From NCBI GenBank assembly GCA_964019155.1, contig OZ025245.1:192501-256500 (forward strand): DNA of 64,000 bases. The letters are read 5' to 3'. Every line of letters begins with the position of its first letter. Within the stretch, counting starts at the first letter, position 1. Positions 14,163-28,255 of this stretch are shown here, in pieces. The notes beneath the pieces were generated by a model that saw only the letters and a program-made list of their open reading frames with translations, was not told where the DNA came from and searched no databases. Origin of the DNA: Osedax fenrisi. Its lineage: Eukaryota > Annelida > Polychaeta > Sabellida > Siboglinidae. Position numbers and translations under genes: made by a program.

Positions 14163-14448
14163 AATTAATAAATAAAATACAATGAAATATGTATAACGAT
14201 GATTTAATAAATATACTGTATACACTATAACTTATGACAGTACTATAAGGAATAATATATATTGGGACAAATCAACTATATTACGAAGTAGGTAATGTAG
14301 ATAACAATACTCGATATATGTTTTATATAATAACTAGTAGTATAGCATAGTATTATAATAGTAGTAATACTACTATTATTAATATATATTATATACAATT
14401 ATATATAAAGTATAATATTTAAATATATAGATTCATACATATATGTAT
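14163..14448. other. AT-rich spacer
   Basis: No feature seen apart from AGTAGTAATACTACTATT, a small palindrome at 14360-14380. Confidence 0.6.
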
Positions 14449-14886
14449 AGGGGAAACCCATATAACAGTAATAGTTTATTAATAGCAGAATAATAGCATA
14501 CATGATAGTCTCAAATGTTTATATTGTACTATTATGCTCCTATTATGTTGAAATTAAAATTATATTATGTTGCTATTAATTTGTAATGCTATTATGTTTC
14601 CATTAAAGTCTATTATGCTGATATTATGTTACTATTCAAATAATAACAAAATAATAGCAGCATACTAGAATTAGAAATTAATAGCAGCATAACAGCAGCC
14701 TAATATAGTTATAATGGCAATATAATAGCAGCATAATAGAATTATAAGTTAATAGCAGTATAATAGACTTTTAATGGCAACATAATAGCAGCACAATAGC
14801 ACAATGTAAACTATACAATGTGAGGCTATTATTTATGCTATTATGCTGATATTATGAGGCTATTACTGTTAGCTGGGAAATCCCCT
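14449..14886. mobile_element. TIR element with word TAATAGCAGCATAATAG
   Basis: Ends AGGGGAAACCC..AACAGTAATAG and CTATTACTGTTAGC..TCCCCT are inverted. Inside, TAATAGCAGCATA and its complement TATGCTGATATTATG recur more than ten times, switching orientation near 14640. Length 438 bp, non-coding. The outer AGGGGAAA end is shared with neighbouring families. Confidence 0.75.
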
Positions 14887-15848
14887 ATTAAAGACCCCAT
14901 CTCGTATCTCAGTAATTATAAGATGTATAAACAAATAATTTTTATACATAATATATTAGTAATTTAATTGTAAATATGAATATGAATTATTTTGATTATT
15001 AAAATATTCAATAATATTCTGGTTTACTTTTTAAATATTTGAATAATAACTTTTTTTAAATCATTGTAAATACAAAATTCATTAAAATAAAACGTAATTC
15101 TATGCATAATATTGTAAATCAATTAAATGTTTATCAAAATTATAAAAATAATTTAATTTTAATAACTATTAACAATAATAATAACTATAATATATTTTAA
15201 TATCCAATATAATCACATGGGGTCGGTATTAGTGTAATTTATTATGTCGGTAAAATAAGAAAATAATATTTGTTGCTAAAATTAAGATATATATCAAAAT
15301 TTAGATATATATCTTAATTTTAGCAACAAATATTATTTTCTTATTTTACCGACATAATAAATTACACTAATACCGACCCCATGTGATTTATAATATCCAA
15401 TCAAAATATATCCGTATTTTACTTTAAAATATACAGCATACCGATTAATAAATAAATATTAAATAATAATATACACTATTTTAATATAATTACTATATAT
15501 ATAGTATAATATATAGTATATATAGTAATAAACTTTATAAAGTTTAAATTTAAAATTAATATTAATATTAAAACATAAATTCAATAATAAATAAATTTCG
15601 TGCATATTGTAATTACTTATATTTATGTATATCTACTATTTTGATTGGATATTATTATACTACAATTATTTATACCACGATTATTTTAGGGTGTCGGTAT
15701 TAGGCACATGTATCCAATTACCAACCCCATTTCTATTCTTGTCAATATAATTATATCAAAAATTAAAATAGCCATATTATTCATTGCCATAATATTACCC
15801 TAATTATAAAATTTCTAATAAATATATTGAATATTGAATAATTCCCCT
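14887..15848. mobile_element. Element with word ATTACCGACCCC, copy 2, with internal palindrome
   Basis: It abuts the previous element. Its left part has AAAGACCCCATCTCGTATCTC and its right part CAATTACCAACCCC and ATTCCCCT. The centre holds a near-perfect inverted duplication (15213-15386). Much of the body aligns by eye with copies 1 and 3. Non-coding. Confidence 0.65.
15213..15386. repeat. Near-perfect hairpin inside the element
   Basis: Arms of about 83 bp: left begins TCACATGGGGTCGGTATTAG and right ends CTAATACCGACCCCATGTGA. They face each other across an AT-rich loop of under 10 bp near 15299. The identity looks complete by eye, so the duplication is recent compared with the element. Confidence 0.9.
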
Positions 15849-16301
15849 AAATGATGCATATTATTCGTATTATATATATAACATCTTACATTATATTAAT
15901 ACTTAATCCAAAAAGGACTGATCATATTATTATTAAGAATATTTTAAATGTCCCAACATGGTACAACCACGATTAGATGATTACATTTAATGTGCTTTGC
16001 ATAATGCATAACACATTATTATTTGGCATCACAAACTACCCCAAACTACTTAACAAATATCTTTATAGAGGAATTAAAAGGTAATTCACCTCATTAATAT
16101 ATTATAATATATAATGAAAGGTAACCTGTTCCGTTGATAAAACTACAACGAATAATGAAAATATAATTCGGTTGGAGTTCCCCTACGATGTGAAATGACT
16201 TATAAGTGGTATACCACGACACATATATCGTATACGAAACATAGAAGTCACTCAACTTTAAACATTAATTTACGAATGTATCTAATTAAATTATAATTAT
16301 A

Positions 16302-16363
<62 letters not shown>

Positions 16364-17188
16364 TTTAGTTTATTTATTTTTATTTTTATTTTATTTTATC
16401 TATTTATAGTTTATGTTCTTTTCTTTTCGATTACACCTGTGAAATTGGAAAATATACAAATATATACATAAATACTTACTTACTTTCTTACTATATATAT
16501 ATATATATATATATATGAGGACCTACATCTGATAAGAAGAGTACATAAAATGTATAGAAACATGTAACAGAGTATAATATCATGCATATGTTAATATTAA
16601 GGTGAATAAAACAAATTAAAAGTAATGTTTATGGTTCACCTATGTATAATATATTGTAGAAATATAAATCATATTAATATATATTCTAAATATTATTATA
16701 TGAAATATGCTCTTTATATTACAAAGTTATATAATTAATTATTCGTGTAACATATTGCAATACAATTGATATATCACTTGAACATAATATTACTAATTAA
16801 TTTAATTTATAGAATATATATATATATATATCTTAAAAATATACGAATACGAATAATGTATAGTATACTATAGTATAGTACAGTATACTATATATATAGT
16901 ACATTTTATTAATATGTATACAATAGGTGCATGTAATAATATATTATTAATTAAATGTATTTATAACAAAACACATCATTAGTAATTACTATAAGATTTC
17001 ACTCTATAAAAATGTAGACACACTCAACTTATTTATTAATATCATATAACTCTTAATTATATATGAACTTAAATACTTGCTGATGTATACATACACAATT
17101 CGATTTTACTACACGAATTATTTCGGCAATACTCCAGTTTTATCTATTAGATATTCGCACATAAATCTAACGGCGTGGACGTAAGCTG
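15849..17188. other. AT-rich non-coding DNA
   Basis: Contains (TA)n at 16305-16357, 16495-16516 and 16817-16831. No gene seen. Confidence 0.7.
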
Positions 17189-17272
17189 TATTAGTAGTCG
17201 TGGTCAAGCCTTCAGTAGTCGTGGTCAAGACATATGTAGTAGTGGTCAAGTCTTAGCTAGTAGTGGTCAAAC
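17189..17272. repeat. Four imperfect copies of TAGTAGTCGTGGTCAAG
   Basis: A unit of about 21-23 bp (GTAGTCGTGGTCAAG core, later GTAGTGGTCAAG) is repeated four times just before the large trinucleotide array. Confidence 0.75.
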
Positions 17273-17404
17273 TTCGTGAATGCACTTACACAACGGACAT
17301 TACACGGCGGACATTAATATCGACATTATCACTTAGAATCTATTGTCATCGAAATGATTGCCGAGTGGTGATTCTGGCGTGGTGGTATTGCTACCATATA
17401 GGGT

Positions 17405-17845
<441 letters not shown>

Positions 17846-20034
17846 TCTTACTCATATCTGATCATTACGCCATTTGCTTCTCGTTAGCATTCCCTATACC
17901 TCACATTCCTACTCAATTCACTCAATACCGTAAGATCACATCTATCAATTCCTTGTCTTTCTCCAACCATATCATTACATCACTCTCTACATCCACCTCT
18001 ACATTTCCTATTCATATTGACTGTCTTAATCACAATCTTAAATTAGCTCTTGATTTATTCGCTCCATTATGTGTTCGTAAATCTCATACCAAATCACGGT
18101 CTCCTTGGTTTAACTCTGATTTACATAACCTCAGACTTATATATCGTCGGAATAATAAACGCTGGTCTCTTTCCCACTCTCCCTCTGATCTTATATCTCT
18201 CAAGAGTTCTAGATGTAATTATCGATGCAAGCTATCCTCTACTAAATCATATTATTATATCAATCTCTTATCTGATCTTAATCCAAACTCTGAGAAGGCT
18301 TTCGACCTGTCTTTTTCCATTATTGGAAAACATAAAAAGAAATCCCTCCCTGAACGAGATGATATGACTCTATGTGCAGACTTTGCACAGTTCTTCCAGG
18401 ATAAAGTAAAAAAGATAATCGATCATCTCCCTAACTGCCTTCCTATCAGTTATGATCAAATTCTCGCTTATCCTCATCACTGGTCCTGTTTTGAATCGCC
18501 CTCTCCCTCCTTCATACTCCATTTAATACAGCGATCTAAATCTAACTTTCCCATAGACCCCATTCCACTACTCCTTCTCAAGAATATTGCTCCCACTTTG
18601 ATCCTACACTTTTGTGACATTATTCGTACGTCCCTATTTACCTCTGTGGTTCCTGATTCTATGAAGTTAGCCTACATTACTCCAATCCTCGAGAAGTCCT
18701 CACTTGATACTTCCATTCTTTCAAATTACAGACCAATTTCTTAATTGTCTACTATTTCGAAAGTACTTGAACGGGTTGTTTCCAGTCAACTCACCTCATA
18801 TTTGGTGTCAAACTCTATTGCTGACAAATTCCAAAGTGCGTATCTTCCCCTTAGAGGTACAGAGACAGCTCTAACTAAGATTATTGACGACATAGCTATT
18901 TCAATTGACTCCAACTCCCCTACGTTTTTAATACTTCTTGACCTTTCGTCTGCATTTGACACTGTTAACCATGTTATTCTTAGTAATAGACTAAATTCTA
19001 TTGGAATTCATGGCCAAGTTCATAACTGGCTGATGTCATTTGTTTCGAATAGATCGTATTCTATTAGGATTAATAACTCGTCCTCTTCTCAATTCACTCA
19101 AGCTCATGGTGTCCCTCAGGGGTCAGTTCTTGGGCCAATTCTTTTCATTATCTACATTCTCCCCATCCAAGCCATTATCTCCAAATATCCTCTCGTTAAA
19201 TATCATCTATATGCTGATGATCTCCAACTGTATACCTCATTCCCACCCCATACTGATCATATTCACATAGAGTCATCTCTTTCATCATGCCTGGCTGATC
19301 TACGTTCTTGGTTCTCTGTGAATTCCCTCTCTCTCAATATTACTAAAACTGATTCTATAATATTTTCTAAATCCAATACATTTTTCAAACTTACCTCTCC
19401 TGATCTCCTTTCAATTCCCACCTCCTCAATAGTTACCACCCTTGGCATTAGGCTATCTTCTAACCTCGACTTCTCATCCCAAATTTCTACTATTATACAA
19501 AAGGCCCAATACTTCATCTATAAGATTTCTAAAGTACGAAGAAAGCTTACTTTCTCTGTCACTCTTACTCTAATTAATACTCTAGTATTTAGTCGCATCA
19601 GATATTGTATGTCATTATACACATCCATATCCATCCGACTCCTAAGGAAATTAGAATCTATACAACGTCGATCGGTGCGTCTCCTCTACTGCCTGAGAAA
19701 AGATGATCATACGTCAATAACACTGCTAATGAAGACCCTCGGGTGGCTTTCTGCTAGAAAATTGGCCGAATACCAACTTCTCTGTTTGGCCCATAAAGTC
19801 GTTTATACTGGAGAACCTGAATATCTAGCTGATCTGATTAAACCATTCTCTACAAGAGTTCAAAGATCAGCTAACCGTTAACAGATACACGCACCTTCAG
19901 CGCACTCGACTACTGGTCTTCTGGCGTTCTCGGTGTCTGCTCCTCACTACTGGAATCGACTGCCTCTATTCATTAGATCATGTTCGAATCTAATCAGATT
20001 TAGAAAACTAATGTATGTATTATTATCTAAATAA
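17846..20034 (+). pseudogene. 5'-truncated CR1/L2-like LINE, endonuclease end and reverse transcriptase
   Basis: Non-LTR retrotransposon copy. It starts in the last part of the endonuclease (SDHYAICFSL) and continues through the linker and the reverse transcriptase. Visible blocks are VPDSMKLAYITPIL, LSNYRPIS, FLILLDLSSAFDTVNH, GVPQGSVLGPILFIIY (from 19108) and YADD at 19210-19221, the catalytic Asp pair. The C-terminal SAPHYWNRLPLFIRS segment ends at a TAA (20032-20034). The frame is intact except for two in-frame stops, at 18742-18744 right after NYRPIS and at 19879-19881. It therefore decayed recently but cannot make the full protein. A complete element would have a whole endonuclease and an upstream region, both missing. 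Confidence 0.93.
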
Positions 20035-20752
<718 letters not shown>

Positions 20753-21689
20753 GACATCTATACCAAGTAGTTTTTATATTATAAATTATAATTTAAAACC
20801 ATATTTTTACATTTAAAGAATGTATATTTTGATAATAATTTATATCCTAAAAATATATGTTATATATATAATTATATAATTGTCAGAAATATCAACCTAT
20901 GTAATTAGCACTTTTCATGTATTGTGTAAAAAATCGAATTACACGATTTCACGGTTTAATTTCTCTTATTCAAAATATTATACCATCCTTAGAAAAATGT
21001 TGATATTACTCATAGATTTATAGTTTAAAATTTATAGTTAAACTATAAATCTATGATATTACTACATAACAAATGTTTTATAATTTCTATATTTATATAC
21101 TCATTATTAGCTATGTAATATATTATAATATATAATATCAAAATATAATATTACAAAATAGTATTATATGTGTAATATATATATATATATACTATTTCGA
21201 ATATTTTCACTATTTAAATACAGTGAATACTATTAAAATATAGTTTTGATCAAGTCATAGGTTTGGATAACATTAATTAATATTATCAAATTTAATTTGA
21301 AAAAAAAATCAATAACAATTTATTGATTTAGTATTAAGTTATATTTAAAAAGGATATATTTAAAATTGTGAACACGATTTTATTTTTGTGAAACAATTTT
21401 ATTATATAATATCTTATTTAGTAAGTATCACAGTGATATTCTTGTTCTAATATTCTATGTATATTTATATATGTATTATGTTATGCTGTTTTCTGTAAAT
21501 GTATTTACAGTAAATTCATAATCATATATGTTATATCAATTTATATTTTAAAGTTTATACATATTAATACCTCATCATATATTCTATTACATACTTTTGA
21601 TAAACTTAACATTATTTATGTTTATTTTAATTAAATTTATTTGTAATAATATATTACAGGTTACCTGATATAACTTGTTGTATATATTT
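20753..21689. other. AT-rich non-coding DNA
   Basis: A small inverted repeat (ATAGATTTATAGTTTAA facing TTAAACTATAAATCTAT) lies at 21010-21053. Otherwise nothing seen. Confidence 0.65.
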
Positions 21690-21905
21690 CATGAATGTTT
21701 TATGATATTTTATGGATTTAATATAGGGTGTGAATGAATTCCTTAGTTTTGGACCAATATAACTCAGAGCTCGAGTAATCATTGTTAAAGGACGGATAAT
21801 TGGGGTAGATAGAATATGAGATGCATGATTTCTAAGGGATGGAAGGGAATATCTTTGTACTAGAGAAGCAGAAATGTAGGAGGGGCAATTTGAAGAGTAT
21901 ATTGA
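21690..21905 (-). pseudogene. LINE C-terminal remnant
   Basis: Minus-strand translation reads SHILSTPIIRPLTMITRALS followed by IGPKLRNSFTPYIKS, matching the C-terminal end of LINE proteins (S.IGPKLWNSLP..I+S). A frameshift separates it from an upstream stretch. It is too short to name a clade. Confidence 0.6.
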
Positions 21906-22239
21906 GAATTCGAAGATTATATATATATAATATATATATATTAATAGTATTTAAAAATTGAAATTAGAGACGATATGTCGATATATAAAATATCCATAAA
22001 TGTATATATATATATATACAGAAGTAAATACAACAACATTATCAATAAATAACTATATAAAATTAGTGTACATATATTTGACCGAATACGGTATTACCGT
22101 ATATATATACATATTTATATCAGTATATATATATATATTTAAATGTTTACAACTAGTGTATCTTGTTTTGAATTAATCAATGTATATGTAAACTTGAATA
22201 TATACATGAGTTAACATATACATACAAGTACTCGTTATA

Positions 22240-22275
<36 letters not shown>
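21906..22275. other. AT-rich DNA with (TA)n
   Basis: Short TA runs at 21920-21940, 22002-22018 and 22249-22274. No gene seen. Confidence 0.65.
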
Positions 22276-22280
<5 letters not shown>

Positions 22281-22700
22281 CAGTAACTAAAGAGGATTGA
22301 CGCGTGCCCACTACTACCAGTTAAGTACCGTATATCTAGGCGTGTATATATTCGGGGCTTTGTTTATAAACACACACTAGCGCCGCTCGTGTGGAGAGAT
22401 AGTATCATCTAGATAGGCACGCCGTGGCATCGATAATATTCTCTGTTATTCTCTAGTTCTCCCTATCTCTCTCTATCTATCCATGTGTCGTCTGTAAAGT
22501 CCAAAGTCACCTCTCTCTCTCTGTGCTAGCATCTTGTTTACGCCTCCACTTGGTACTTTTTGTATGTATACACACAAAGTACATGTATACTTACTTACTT
22601 ACAGATTTACATGTTTAATACATACAACGTAGTCACTATATAGTCACATTATATGCCTATTGTTCCCGCACGATATGTGTGCGCGAGCGAAGTTGTAATA
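22276..22700. other. G+C-rich island with (CT)n tracts, unknown
   Basis: It contains GCGCCGCTCGTGTGG (about 22381), CTCTCTCTATC and CTCTCTCTCTCT pyrimidine tracts (22460-22525) and GTGTGCGCGAGCGAAG (22677). No long frame. It could be a promoter or 5' untranslated region of an unseen gene, but no exon can be tied to it. Confidence 0.4.
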
Positions 22701-22763
22701 AAGCATCGTATACCTTATAAGATAAACACGCGCTGGTCACGTATTTATTGTTATCTAAGATAT

Positions 22764-22827
<64 letters not shown>

Positions 22828-22967
22828 AGGTGTGTGTATGTGTATGTGTATAATTAAGTATAAATATATTTATATCGTATACGATTGGCTTGTAGAATGT
22901 AGTGGGAACACCCTATAGGGTGTTCCAATATATATAGGGTATTAACAAGCATGCGTAGATTATCATT

Positions 22968-23013
<46 letters not shown>

Positions 23014-23014
23014 G

Positions 23015-23076
<62 letters not shown>

Positions 23077-23200
23077 TGTATACAGTCAACTCTCAATGTT
23101 TCAGACTATATATCTCTCATAAATTACAATATATTATACGTATCAGCATTTAAGTTTCTTTTTGTAATCACGTGTATACATATTTTATAAAATATAAAAT
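22701..23200. repeat. (TA)n/(TG)n microsatellite block
   Basis: (TA)n at 22766-22812 passes into (TG)n, a palindromic TATAGGGTGTTCC patch lies near 22910, and (TTA)n then (TA)n fills 22965-23074. Frames through it are artefacts. Nothing else seen. Confidence 0.85.
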
Positions 23201-23327
23201 ATATTCTATTTTGAAAATATGCTAATTTAATAAATATATATATATTTAATTGTTATTAATTATTAAATATTCTATTTTGAAAATATGCTTATTTAATAAA
23301 TATATATTTAATTGTTATTAATTATTA
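23201..23327. repeat. Tandem duplication of about 63 bp
   Basis: TATTCTATTTTGAAAATATG and the following AT-rich 40 bp occur twice in a row with a (TA) length difference. Confidence 0.85.
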
Positions 23328-23843
23328 TATTAAAAATACGCCAACGTCGTAATTATTATGTTATTATCATTATATATACGTGAATAATATTTATTTTGAT
23401 ATTAAAATTCTATATCATTTATTTAAAAAGACTATATTTTATTATTATCAGATATTTTGATATTAACTTGTATTATGAAGACATTTTTATTTTAATTTAA
23501 AATTGTGAAGCATTATAATTGTAATAATATAATAGTATTACCAAATATGAGTATACTCTTTCAAGGTATACCGGGGTATACCCTATAGGGTATATATACC
23601 ACCCATACCAAGGTATGCAGGGTATACCACCCAAGAGTATATAAGTATATATGATATATAAGCGTAAATTGGTTGTATATGTGTGTGTATGTATGTATGT
23701 ATGTATGTATGAATGTATATATTTTTTTAATATATTATAATATATTTATATATTAGTATACTGATAACAAAATTAACATTAATAATTATTAATGATTAAT
23801 ATCATTCCTTTTTAATTATCGTAAATAGTTTGAGATATCTAAG
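23328..23843. other. AT-rich DNA with GGTATACC palindromes
   Basis: At 23563-23640 GGTATACC-type words recur around CCCTATAGGG. An imperfect (GTAT)n lies at 23685-23712. No gene seen. Confidence 0.6.
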
Positions 23844-24071
23844 GTTGGCAGAAGTAGGGGTTTTTAGGTATTTGGGTTATTGGGTTTTTGGGTTTAAACC
23901 TTTTGATAATTTTCGGGGTTTTTGGGGTTTTTGGGTTTTTTGGGGGTTTTTCATTTTTGTTTTTCATTATTATTTCTGGATTTTAATATATAATTAATTA
24001 TTATACTTTAATTATCACATTTCAATTAATTTACAAGTAAGTTAATAATGATATATATATATATATATATA

Positions 24072-24525
24072 CAGTCAACTCCCGATAAGTCGGACTCGCA
24101 AGGGACCGGGAAAAGTGTCCGACTTAGCGAGATGTCCGACTTATCCGAGATTAAGAATATCATGTAAATAAGACATGAAATGCGCAGCGCGAGTTAAATG
24201 CTTAACGAAATATGGAATTATGCAACAATCAACAACATAAAATGTTGTATTTAATAATATTACTTACTAAAATTATAATATTCATTATTTAAAGTAAACA
24301 TTTCTGACAATTTATAAAAAGTCCGACTTATCCAGTGTAAAAATCATAAAATGACTATAATATGTGTCCGACTTATAGAAAGTCCGACTTATCCAATGCA
24401 ACTTATCAGACTTATCCGATTAATTTAACATGGAACTAGATACAAATCCAACCAAACCAACTAAATGTGTCCGAATTATCGAGAAGTCCGACTTATCCAT
24501 AGTCCGACTTACCGAGAGTTGACTG
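24072..24525. mobile_element. TIR element, word GATAAGTCGGAC, first copy
   Basis: Ends CAGTCAACTCCCGATAAGTC and GACTTACCGAGAGTTGACTG are inverted and flanked by TA. GTCCGACTTATC words recur about ten times inside. Length 454 bp, non-coding. The CAGT ends with TA flanks point to a non-autonomous Tc1/mariner (pogo/Tigger-like) element. Confidence 0.85.
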
Positions 24526-24537
24526 TATATATATATA

Positions 24538-24967
24538 CAGTCAACTCTCGGTAAGTCATACTACGGATAAGTCGGACACATTTAGTTGGTTTGGTTGGAT
24601 TTGTATCTAGTTCCATGTTAAATTAATCGGATAAGTTGGATTGGATAAGTCGGACTTTTCTATAAGTCGGACACATATTATAGTCATTTTTATGATTTTT
24701 ATACTGGATAAGTCGGACTTTTTATAAATTGTCAGAAATGTTTACTTTAAATAATGAATATTATAATTTTAATAAGTAATATAATTGAATACAACATTTT
24801 ATGTTGCTGATTGTTGCATAATTCCATATTTCCGTAACCATTTAACTCGCGCTATGCATTTCATGTCTTATTTGCATTATATTCTTAATATCGGATAAGT
24901 CGGATATCTCGCCAAGTCGGACACTTTTCCCGGACCCTTGCGAGTCAGACTTATCGGGAGTTAACTG
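24538..24967. mobile_element. TIR element, word GATAAGTCGGAC, second copy in inverted orientation
   Basis: This is the reverse-complement copy of the preceding element, separated by 12 bp of TA repeat, so the two form one fold-back of about 900 bp. It starts CAGTCAACTCTCGGTAAGTC and ends TTATCGGGAGTTAACTG. Small differences show the copies have diverged somewhat. Confidence 0.85.
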
Positions 24968-25384
24968 TTTATATATGTAAACTATGAGTTTATTTATATC
25001 TGCTATTATTATATGTGATTCAATAAATAAATATTATTATGTGTATAAATTAAGTGTATAAATATAGTTATTTTTCAAATATATATTAATTATTTATATT
25101 TATTTATAATAATATAAATAATTTATTAGAATACTTGCCATTTTACAATTTACAATGTCATTAACCTTTATAGTATTATATTAATATATATTACAACACT
25201 ATTATATTATATAATTTATATAATATATATACTTTTATATTTTTTCTTGATTTTTTTATTTTTAAATATAAGATAAAGAAAAACTCCTGAAAAACCCCAA
25301 AAAACCCAAAAAACCCACCAAAAACTCAATAACCCAAAAACCTCACATATGTTTCTTAGATTTTTGGGGTTTTTGCCAACCCTG

Positions 25385-25850
<466 letters not shown>

Positions 25851-26260
25851 AATGTGGACGCGTTGATACCTTTCTTTATATAGATGGTTGCATACATAGA
25901 TGAACGCGTGTGTGTGCGCGTGTGTGTGTGAGCGCGCGCGTGTGCGTGTGGTGGAACGTGTGTACGAATGCGCCCGTGGGTATACGTGAGAATTCCGACG
26001 TGTAATTCGCTACGTAAACAAATCCCTAAAGTACACGCGCGGAAGTCGAGGTGTAAACAAACACAATCAGTTAACAATCCCTTTGTGATAACGGGGGCCT
26101 CCCCGTTTGATGTTGCCTCGTGTTGTACCGTGGAAACCATGTTCACCGACTATGTAACGTATGTTTTATACGTTTACATTAAAGAAGTACACAGTTTACA
26201 AGCTGCACTAGTTGTGATGTTATTAATTACATACATGTAGCGTGTAAATCGACATAAGAT
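25851..26260. other. G+C-rich island, possible exon or regulatory DNA
   Basis: It contains a (GT)/(GC) tract (25908-25950), then complex sequence such as ACGGGGGCCTCCCCGT (26090-26105, palindromic). A 113-codon minus-strand frame and a 90-codon plus-strand frame overlap here. Neither shows a domain, and no splice pair is compelling. Could be a promoter or an exon of an unknown gene. Confidence 0.35.
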
Positions 26261-27213
26261 CACGCGTACTATAGTTGTTGATAATAGTGGTTCATGTTTA
26301 ATACATATATCAAAGACATTACATGTATTACATTAGGCTTAAGGCTTAGTCCCTTAGATGTATTTACAATATATATATATATGTGTGTGTGTGTAATTTA
26401 TAATTCAAAGAAAATAAAAACTAGTCCTATATCAATTTAATATTTTAATTACAATTAATTTGAACAGACTTTAAATTAAAAACTATATAATTCTATTATG
26501 ATATGATATATATATTTGTTATTTTAAAATATGAAAATTATCGAAAATACATGATAAGTTAATATAAGTAAATGTATACTAATAAGATAATAAAAAGTAA
26601 GTTATACTTAAATAATGGAATCAAATTGTTAACAAAAAATATAATATGTAAATAACATTTAATAAAATCGATTAGTATTATATAATACTAATTGATTTAA
26701 TTAAATAAATCAATAATTTGTTTACTATATATACTGTACAATTTATGATTATAGTAAAATAAATCCCTTCAATAAATATGTGTATTGTATATTTCCTATA
26801 AATAATTTAAAAAAAAAAAACACATATTTATTTTTTTATTTAAATTAATTTATTAAATATATATATTTATAATGTTTAGAATAAATAATTAGTAACAAAT
26901 AACAGAAAAATATATATTTATTTGAATGTTATCATATTAAAAATAAATCGATAAATAGATATTGGGACATATATTTTTTATTAGAATTCTAATTTAAATA
27001 AATGTCATAATAATATTGATTTTATGTATACATTAGTATACATAATAGGGTAAACATTTCCCAAAATATTATTTGTAAGTATTGAAGATTTGAACACAAT
27101 AAGTCATTAAATGTATTATTGACTATTGACTTTTTTACTATTTACTATTATTTTCAAGTTGTATCAGTTTTATTTATAGTAACTTAGGTTTATATTAAAT
27201 ATTAGATAATTAT

Positions 27214-27266
<53 letters not shown>

Positions 27267-27523
27267 TGATAACTAATTTAATAATAGTTATATTTTATTA
27301 TTAAATAAATTTAATAGTATCTATTAATATTATAATATTGATAAATTAGTATATACTGTATGTACGACGTTGTACGTTATTATAAAATATATTTATTATA
27401 TTCTATAGAATACGATTTATTTCTGGATATACTTATTATTTTTTAATAAAATTGTCATATAATATTAAAATTTCACTTATATATAAGTTTATATATCGCT
27501 TTTAATATCAGATTAAATTATAT

Positions 27524-27557
<34 letters not shown>

Positions 27558-27658
27558 ATATATATTATATATATATATATACATATTATGTATATATATA
27601 TATATATATTTATATGTATATATATTATATTATATTATATGAAATTATATTATATAAT

Positions 27659-27697
<39 letters not shown>

Positions 27698-28255
27698 AAT
27701 ACTATATATTCATATTTAATTCATACATTAATATAACATGACTTTGATATAGATATATATACATGGACATGTATGCTATACGTATATGTATCGATATAGC
27801 ATATACGTTCACATATATTACGCTACGTAAATGGGATTAACATCGTAAGTTTAACCTCTGACCCTGACCCGACCGCGAACAAGTATCATACCACGCGACT
27901 TCGTGTAGAAAATCAACAATCGATCTTATTAATGTTATTTAACTTTAATTAAAGCGTATCATACACGCATGCGAACAACCTCCATCCCAGGGGACTTCAG
28001 CATCTTAGCTGCAATAAAAAATACGACCCTATTAAATATGTAACACGCTTGCTAGATACATTATGTCAGGTAATTAAACATGTGTAGTGGCAACCGAGAA
28101 ACACGGGTACTACAAAATACCTGCATATTACTCGTGAATTAATATTAATACAATAGATCCTTTTATATATATTTAAATATGTCTGATATATCGAAATGTT
28201 GATATATATTTTATTATATACAAAACAAAAATTATAATTCTGACATAAGTATATA
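26261..28255. other. AT-rich non-coding DNA
   Basis: (TA)n runs at 27218-27264 and 27524-27690. A more complex patch at 27825-28060 contains GACCCTGACCCGACCGCG. The 83-codon minus-strand frame at 28066-28317 runs into the next element and has no domain. No gene seen. Confidence 0.65.

Larger units (their letters stand above)
23844..25384. mobile_element. Probable composite TIR element with G-rich arms, ends GGTTGGCA
   Basis: The left arm begins GGTTGGCAGAAG and has repeated TTGGGTTTTTGGG-type text to 23955. The right arm (25262-25384) is its inverted counterpart and ends TTTTTGCCAACC. Between them lie the fold-back pair (24072-24967) and AT-rich DNA including a SINE 3' end near 24995-25040. 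No transposase seen. The G-runs could form quadruplexes. The pairing of the two arms as one element is inferred from their inverted similarity. Confidence 0.55.

Noticed and set aside
23880..23955. Telomere-like TTGGG tract marking an internal telomere
   Set aside because: The repeat is irregular and has an inverted partner at 25262-25384, which fits a transposon arm better.
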